A DNA stretch of 46,358 nucleotides from Actinomycetes bacterium (GTDB taxonomy: Bacteria; Actinomycetota; Acidimicrobiia; Acidimicrobiales; Bog-793). Each line of letters begins with the position of its first letter. Position 1 is the stretch's first letter. The translations under genes were made by a program, and so were the position numbers. Positions 43,489 to 46,358 of the stretch are shown here, one piece after another. The notes under the pieces were generated by a model. The model was not told the origin of the DNA. It did not search any database and was given only the letters and a program-made list of their open reading frames with translations. The DNA lies in the NCBI GenBank assembly GCA_021803215.1, contig JAJZLV010000144.1, positions 1 through 46,358 on the forward strand. The letters are read 5' to 3'.

Positions 43489-43629
43489 TTCTCTCCATCT
43501 CGCCCGGGGCCGACGCTTGCGCGGCGGCGCGACCTACCCGAACCGAGCCGGTGCAGCCCTCCCCCGGGACGCTGCCGGAGCTCAATCCGACCGGAACGTG
43601 CATCTCGAACACGGTCCCCCCTCATGTAA

Positions 43630-43641
43630 ATGAGCGCTCAT
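43630..43641. promoter_or_regulatory. Palindromic operator ATGAGCGCTCAT at the liv promoter
   Basis: A perfect 12-bp palindrome, of a form common for TetR-family operators, shares one base with the -10 element and covers the expected start of transcription. Binding there would block the liv promoter. The best candidate repressor is the TetR-family protein encoded just past the end of the liv operon. Confidence 0.6.
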
Positions 43642-43670
43642 GCATACCGCGCTCGATCTGAGCCAGTCAA
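43641..43670 (-). promoter_or_regulatory. Sigma-70-type promoter of livGFHMK
   Basis: On the minus strand TTGACT (43665-43670) and TATGCA (43641-43646) are separated by 18 bp, about 155 nt upstream of the livG start. No better match is seen in the gap. Confidence 0.6.
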
Positions 43671-44015
43671 GGGTCTTCAGCGAGAATCTGCCGGCTGGCG
43701 CCGGGCCCCGCCTTGGCCCAGAGGCGGAGGCCCCTCAAGGACCGGCATCGCTGGAGCTGAAGGTGGCGGCGCCCACCGTCGCTCGGGTGGAGCGACCGGG
43801 CTCCCCGGCGCAACGGGTTCGCGCTGCGGCTGCCCACACCTCCCGGCCCCGGCCGGAGGCGAGAGATGCCAGCGAGGCCATCCGTCCGGCCGGGAAGGTC
43901 GCGAAGGGGCCCTCGCACGGCCGATTCGGTGCGCCACACACCAGCTGTGGCTGGGCGAACGCGCTCTGCGGCGGTACCAGTACTCCCGCCCGAAGGTCTC
44001 GCTACGGTGCAGCTG
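43671..44015. other. Gap without convincing gene
   Basis: About 345 bases upstream of the liv promoter. Several overlapping ORFs on both strands have Arg/Ala/Pro-rich translations and no family resemblance. I see no RNA gene here. Confidence 0.45.
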
Positions 44016-44198
44016 ATGGCCGTCTTCCTCGTCTGTTTGGCCGGCTTGCTCGGTGCCGCAGTCGTCGCCGTCTGGACCCGGGCCCGCCCGGGGGCACTGG
44101 CCCTCTTCCTCTGGCTGTCGAACGGGATCCAGCAACTCGGGCGGGGCCGAGCCGAGCCCCGCCCCCACGCCCAGCCTCTCACCGCTCGCGGTCGCTAG
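44016..44198 (+). CDS. Possible small membrane protein
   Basis: An ATG at 44016 opens a 60-codon frame: MAVFLVCLAGLLGAAVVAVW, then ALALFLWLSNGIQQLG, with two hydrophobic segments and a charged end (RAEPRPHAQPLTARGR). It looks more like a real product than the longer overlapping ORFs, but no Shine-Dalgarno is visible; TACGGT about 10 nt upstream might be a -10 for a leaderless mRNA. I recognise no family. Confidence 0.35.
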   Translation: MAVFLVCLAGLLGAAVVAVWTRARPGALALFLWLSNGIQQLGRGRAEPRPHAQPLTARGR

Positions 44199-44240
44199 GG
44201 CAGGTTCAACCTTCTCGAGCCGCCGTTCGTCGCCTCGCGC

Positions 44241-44861
44241 TTAGTCGTAGAGGAACGAGAGAGAGTTCGAGGTTCCCCCACTTGTCGAGATCGTGATCGG
44301 CACCCGGCCCCGCTGCCGAGAGAGCGGGGGAATGGTCACCTGGCACATGCTGGTGGAGGGGCAGTCGGTCCTCGTTGCCCGCCCGTTAACCCGAGCCACC
44401 ACGATGCCGTTGGCGCTTATCAGCCCCGATCCGTGCACCACAACGACCGCACCGGGACCGGCCGCGTCCGGCAACACCGCCGTGATGTGAGCCGCTCCTG
44501 CGCCAGAGGCGGGCGAGCTCGTGGTCGTGGTGCTGCTCGAGGTCGTGGTCGTGCTCCTGCTGGAGCTCGCTGTCGTGGCGCTGGACGCGGAAGGGGTGTT
44601 GGGAGGCGTCGAGCTCACCGGCGGCACGGCTCGGGCTCCGTCGCGTCGGATGGGCGGCGACGCGGTCATGTTCTGCACGACGACGACCCCGGCTACCGCC
44701 CCGGCGCCGACGAGCACGACAAAGCCGACTCCGAGCAGTCCCCGGGCCACGGCCCGAGCCATCTCCTGACGCCGCAGGCTCGCCACGAAGATGGACCGGT
44801 GCTGCTCTGAGCCAACCGTGACCGGGATCTCCTTCGTGTCATCGTCGGATGGCGCCCGCAT
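44241..44861 (-). CDS. Membrane-anchored protein with C-terminal IPT/TIG-like domain
   Basis: This 206-residue protein has a cytoplasmic N-terminus (DDDTKEIPVTVGSEQHRSIF), one membrane helix (GLLGVGFVVLVGAGAVAGVV, about residues 41-60), a Ser/Thr-rich linker (SSRSTTTTSSSTTTTSS) and a compact C-terminal domain beginning AAHITAVLPDAAGPGAVVVV. The C-terminal part with HGSGL fits an IPT/TIG immunoglobulin-like fold. The domain would lie outside the cell. The pair of Cys in DCPSTSMCQV could form a disulfide. The ATG has GAGGA about 10 nt upstream. Function unknown. Confidence 0.72.
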   Translation of the reverse strand: MRAPSDDDTKEIPVTVGSEQHRSIFVASLRRQEMARAVARGLLGVGFVVLVGAGAVAGVVVVQNMTASPPIRRDGARAVPPVSSTPPNTPSASSATTASSSRSTTTTSSSTTTTSSPASGAGAAHITAVLPDAAGPGAVVVVHGSGLISANGIVVARVNGRATRTDCPSTSMCQVTIPPLSRQRGRVPITISTSGGTSNSLSFLYD

Positions 44862-45733
44862 AGCTCTCTTCCTCTTCCCAGACTGCGACCGGCGCTAACG
44901 AGGTGCACGCCACCAGGCCAGAGAGCAAGCCGCGCTTCCCGATGCGAGCGTGGAGACGAGCTGGGCTCCCCGGATCCGACCCGATGCTCGAGAGCCACCA
45001 CCGCTGCGAGGCAGCCAGCCTGTTCATGCGGGCGGTGCTCGTCGCGCAGAGGGCTGCTCTTGAAGACTCACCCATAGCCCACTTGCGGTGCGCCCAGATC
45101 GCCGGCTCGGCCAGAGGCCCACGACCGCTACGACATCGTCGAGTCCAGGGAGGTAGTTGAGGCTGGGTACAGCGGCTGGTTGCCGGTTCAGCCGTCGCAG
45201 CGATCAGCCCGTCAACGGCTCTCGCATCCTCCGAGATAGATCGTCTCCTAGCTCCCACTTGGCTGAGGCCGAGAGTCGAGTCAGGTGTGCCCGCCGTTCG
45301 GCCGGCGCCGCCAGCAGGCCCTTGCGGTGCCGGGTCGCCGGCCACCTGCGAGGGCGATCAGCCTGCAAGCCCGAGTCCCGCTGCGAAGTCTCACTTGAGG
45401 TGAGCTGTGGGAAGCGATGCGGCATAAAGGCTGACGTTCGCCAGACGGGGCCCTGCTCTCGCTTTCCTCTGACATCGCTTTGGACAGTATGTATGTCATC
45501 AATGAGCTACCGCCGCTCATGAGCTGGCGCGGCTCAGTCAGACGGCTGGTGGCGATGGGAGGCCAAGCCACCGACCTCTCGACCGCCAGAACGGGCAGGC
45601 GCACGGGCTAGTGCCAGGCCGTCTCAGGCGCAGACGTCGCAGCACCCGAACCGTCGAACCAGGGGGGTTGTGAACTGTTCGCCGGAACGAGTGATCGTGT
45701 CTCAACCGGGCATGAGTGTTACACGCTCTCGTC
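44862..45733. other. Gene-poor region before the right IS607 element
   Basis: About 870 bases with only short, overlapping ORFs of no recognised family. It contains an inverted arrangement ATGAGC-N7-GCTCAT (45502-45520) and TGACAT/ATGTCA arms around 45471-45500, in a locally lower-GC stretch. These might be remains of a mobile element or an operator; no terminal repeat or transposase remnant is clear. The left end of the IS607 element should lie near its right end. Confidence 0.45.
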
Positions 45734-46307
45734 ATGATGCTGGCCGTGAAGCTGTCCGAGTGGGCCAAGGCGAATGGCGCGAGCCGCCAGAGCGCGTGCC
45801 GCTGGTTCCACGCTGGTGTGCTGGCGGTGCCGGCCCGCCAGTTGGCGACGGGGACGATCCTGGTCGAAGAGCCGCCGGCTGGCCGGGGCGGCGTGGCGCT
45901 TTGTGCGAGGGTGTCCTCGGGCGATCAGCGCGCCGAGCTGGACCGCCAGGTACCAGGCTCACGATGCAAGCGACGGCCGACGGACTGGCGCCGACGAAGG
46001 TTGTGGCCGAGGTCGGCTCCGGCTTTAACGGCCATCGGGCCAAGCTGCTCGGTCTGCTGAAGGACCCGGAGGTGACGACGATCGTGGTGGAGCACCGGGA
46101 TCGTCTGGCGCGCTTAGGAGTCGAGTACCTTGAGGCGGCCCTGGCCGCCCAGGACGTGTGGTTGTGAGCGACGAGGCCGAGGTGGCCGATGATCTGGTGA
46201 GAGAGATGGTGGAGGTGCTCACCAGCTTCTGTGCCCGAGTGTACGGACGCCGCTCGGCCAAGCGCCGTGCCAGTGCGGCGCTTGAGCCGGCGGGGGAAGC
46301 GGCGTAG
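45734..46307 (+). pseudogene. tnpA: IS607-family serine recombinase TnpA with two frameshifts
   Basis: Three frames together give one IS607 transposase of about 190 residues. Frame one: KLSEWAKANGASRQSACRWF (helix-turn-helix), ARQLATGTILVEE and ALCARVSSGDQRAELDRQV (serine recombinase start; the nucleophile Ser is in ARVSS). After a missing base near 45950-45955, frame two: VVAEVGSGFNGHRAKLLGLL and TIVVEHRDRLARLGVEYLEA. After a second missing base near 46150-46156, frame three: GRVVVSDEAEVADDLVREMV and FCARVYGRRSAKRRASAALE, ending at TAG 46305. In intact elements a tnpB follows at once. It is either decayed or affected by single-base sequencing errors. Confidence 0.88.
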
Positions 46308-46358
46308 ATGCTCCTCCGAAGGCGTACCCTTCGAGCTGGACCCGAGCGACAAGTGCCG
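46308..46358 (+). CDS. tnpB: Possible tnpB 5' end, cut by window edge
   Basis: Directly after the tnpA stop one frame reads GVPFELDPSDKC, close to the opening of IS607/IS605 TnpB proteins (RFELDP...). Its start codon is not evident in that frame, while the ATG at 46308 is in another frame, so a further frameshift is possible. TnpB is an RNA-guided nuclease related to Cas12; the body lies outside the window. Confidence 0.35.
   Translation, partial: MLLRRRTLRAGPERQVP

Noticed and set aside
43640-44296. Plus-strand ORFs of 128 and 218 aa and minus-strand ORFs of 171 and 163 aa upstream of liv
   Set aside because: Mutually overlapping, Arg/Pro/Ala-rich, no ribosome sites; they also cover the predicted liv promoter.
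44839-45345. 168-aa minus-strand ORF in the gene-poor region
   Set aside because: No family resemblance and no start signal; codon use looks random.

Overview
The window is high-GC, densely packed DNA with GTG, TTG and one apparent CTG start, and long runs of minus-strand genes whose stop and start codons overlap (ATGA/GTGA). Gene content and order point to an actinobacterium. The run pgsA-like / gcvH / garA-like FHA / ftsR-like MerR / DUF151 / second MerR / gcvP is the order known from mycobacteria (Rv1822-Rv1832 region). The split gcvPA/gcvPB and the mannose-1-phosphate guanylyltransferase fusion suggest a deep-branching class such as Acidimicrobiia; that placement is inference.

Layout. 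(1) 1-68: the first 22 codons of an IS607-type serine recombinase run off the left edge. (2) 253-2956: an odd SDR lacking its catalytic Lys, divergent from an ECF sigma / zinc anti-sigma pair. (3) 2957-16509, all minus: a DinB/TIGR03084-type protein, a biotin-dependent acyl-CoA carboxylase (two subunits), an AtuA-like DUF1446 protein, an enoyl-CoA hydratase, GpsA, a HelD-like helicase with an extra zinc ribbon, RpiA and a transketolase/AceE-like ThDP enzyme. The first part looks like branched or terpenoid acyl-CoA breakdown. (4) 16733-19486: a frameshifted LigC-type DNA ligase, two small membrane proteins and a divergent DUF1345-like membrane protein. (5) 19847-31100, all minus: the glycine-cleavage and regulatory block (pgsA, manC-type fusion, gcvH, garA, ftsR, hpt, DUF151, merR, a PD-(D/E)XK-like protein, gcvT, gcvPA, gcvPB). 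(6) 31179-35945, minus: GlnA4-type glutamine synthetase, aldehyde dehydrogenase, SDR, PuuD-type hydrolase and a flavodoxin-like protein, a gamma-glutamylation route for amine catabolism. (7) 36024-38521: a TetR regulator overlapping a lipoprotein CocE/X-Pro-peptidase-type hydrolase. (8) 38648-43670: a complete livGFHMK branched-chain amino acid/amide ABC transporter with a good sigma-70-type promoter and an abutting perfect palindromic operator. (9) 43671-46358: gene-poor DNA, a TIG-domain membrane protein, and at the right edge an IS607 tnpA carrying two frameshifts and the likely start of tnpB.

The two window ends both lie in IS607-type elements that point outward but differ in sequence. 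This fits either a contig broken at repeats or a chromosomal block bracketed by mobile elements. No rRNA, tRNA, CRISPR array or clear riboswitch was seen. The most interesting leads are the small nuclease-like protein translationally coupled to the glycine-cleavage operon, the TetR-type operator at the liv promoter, the HelD zinc ribbon, the ACAD-less carboxylase/AtuA operon, and the enzymes with altered key residues (SDR, Hpt, phosphomannomutase-like domain).
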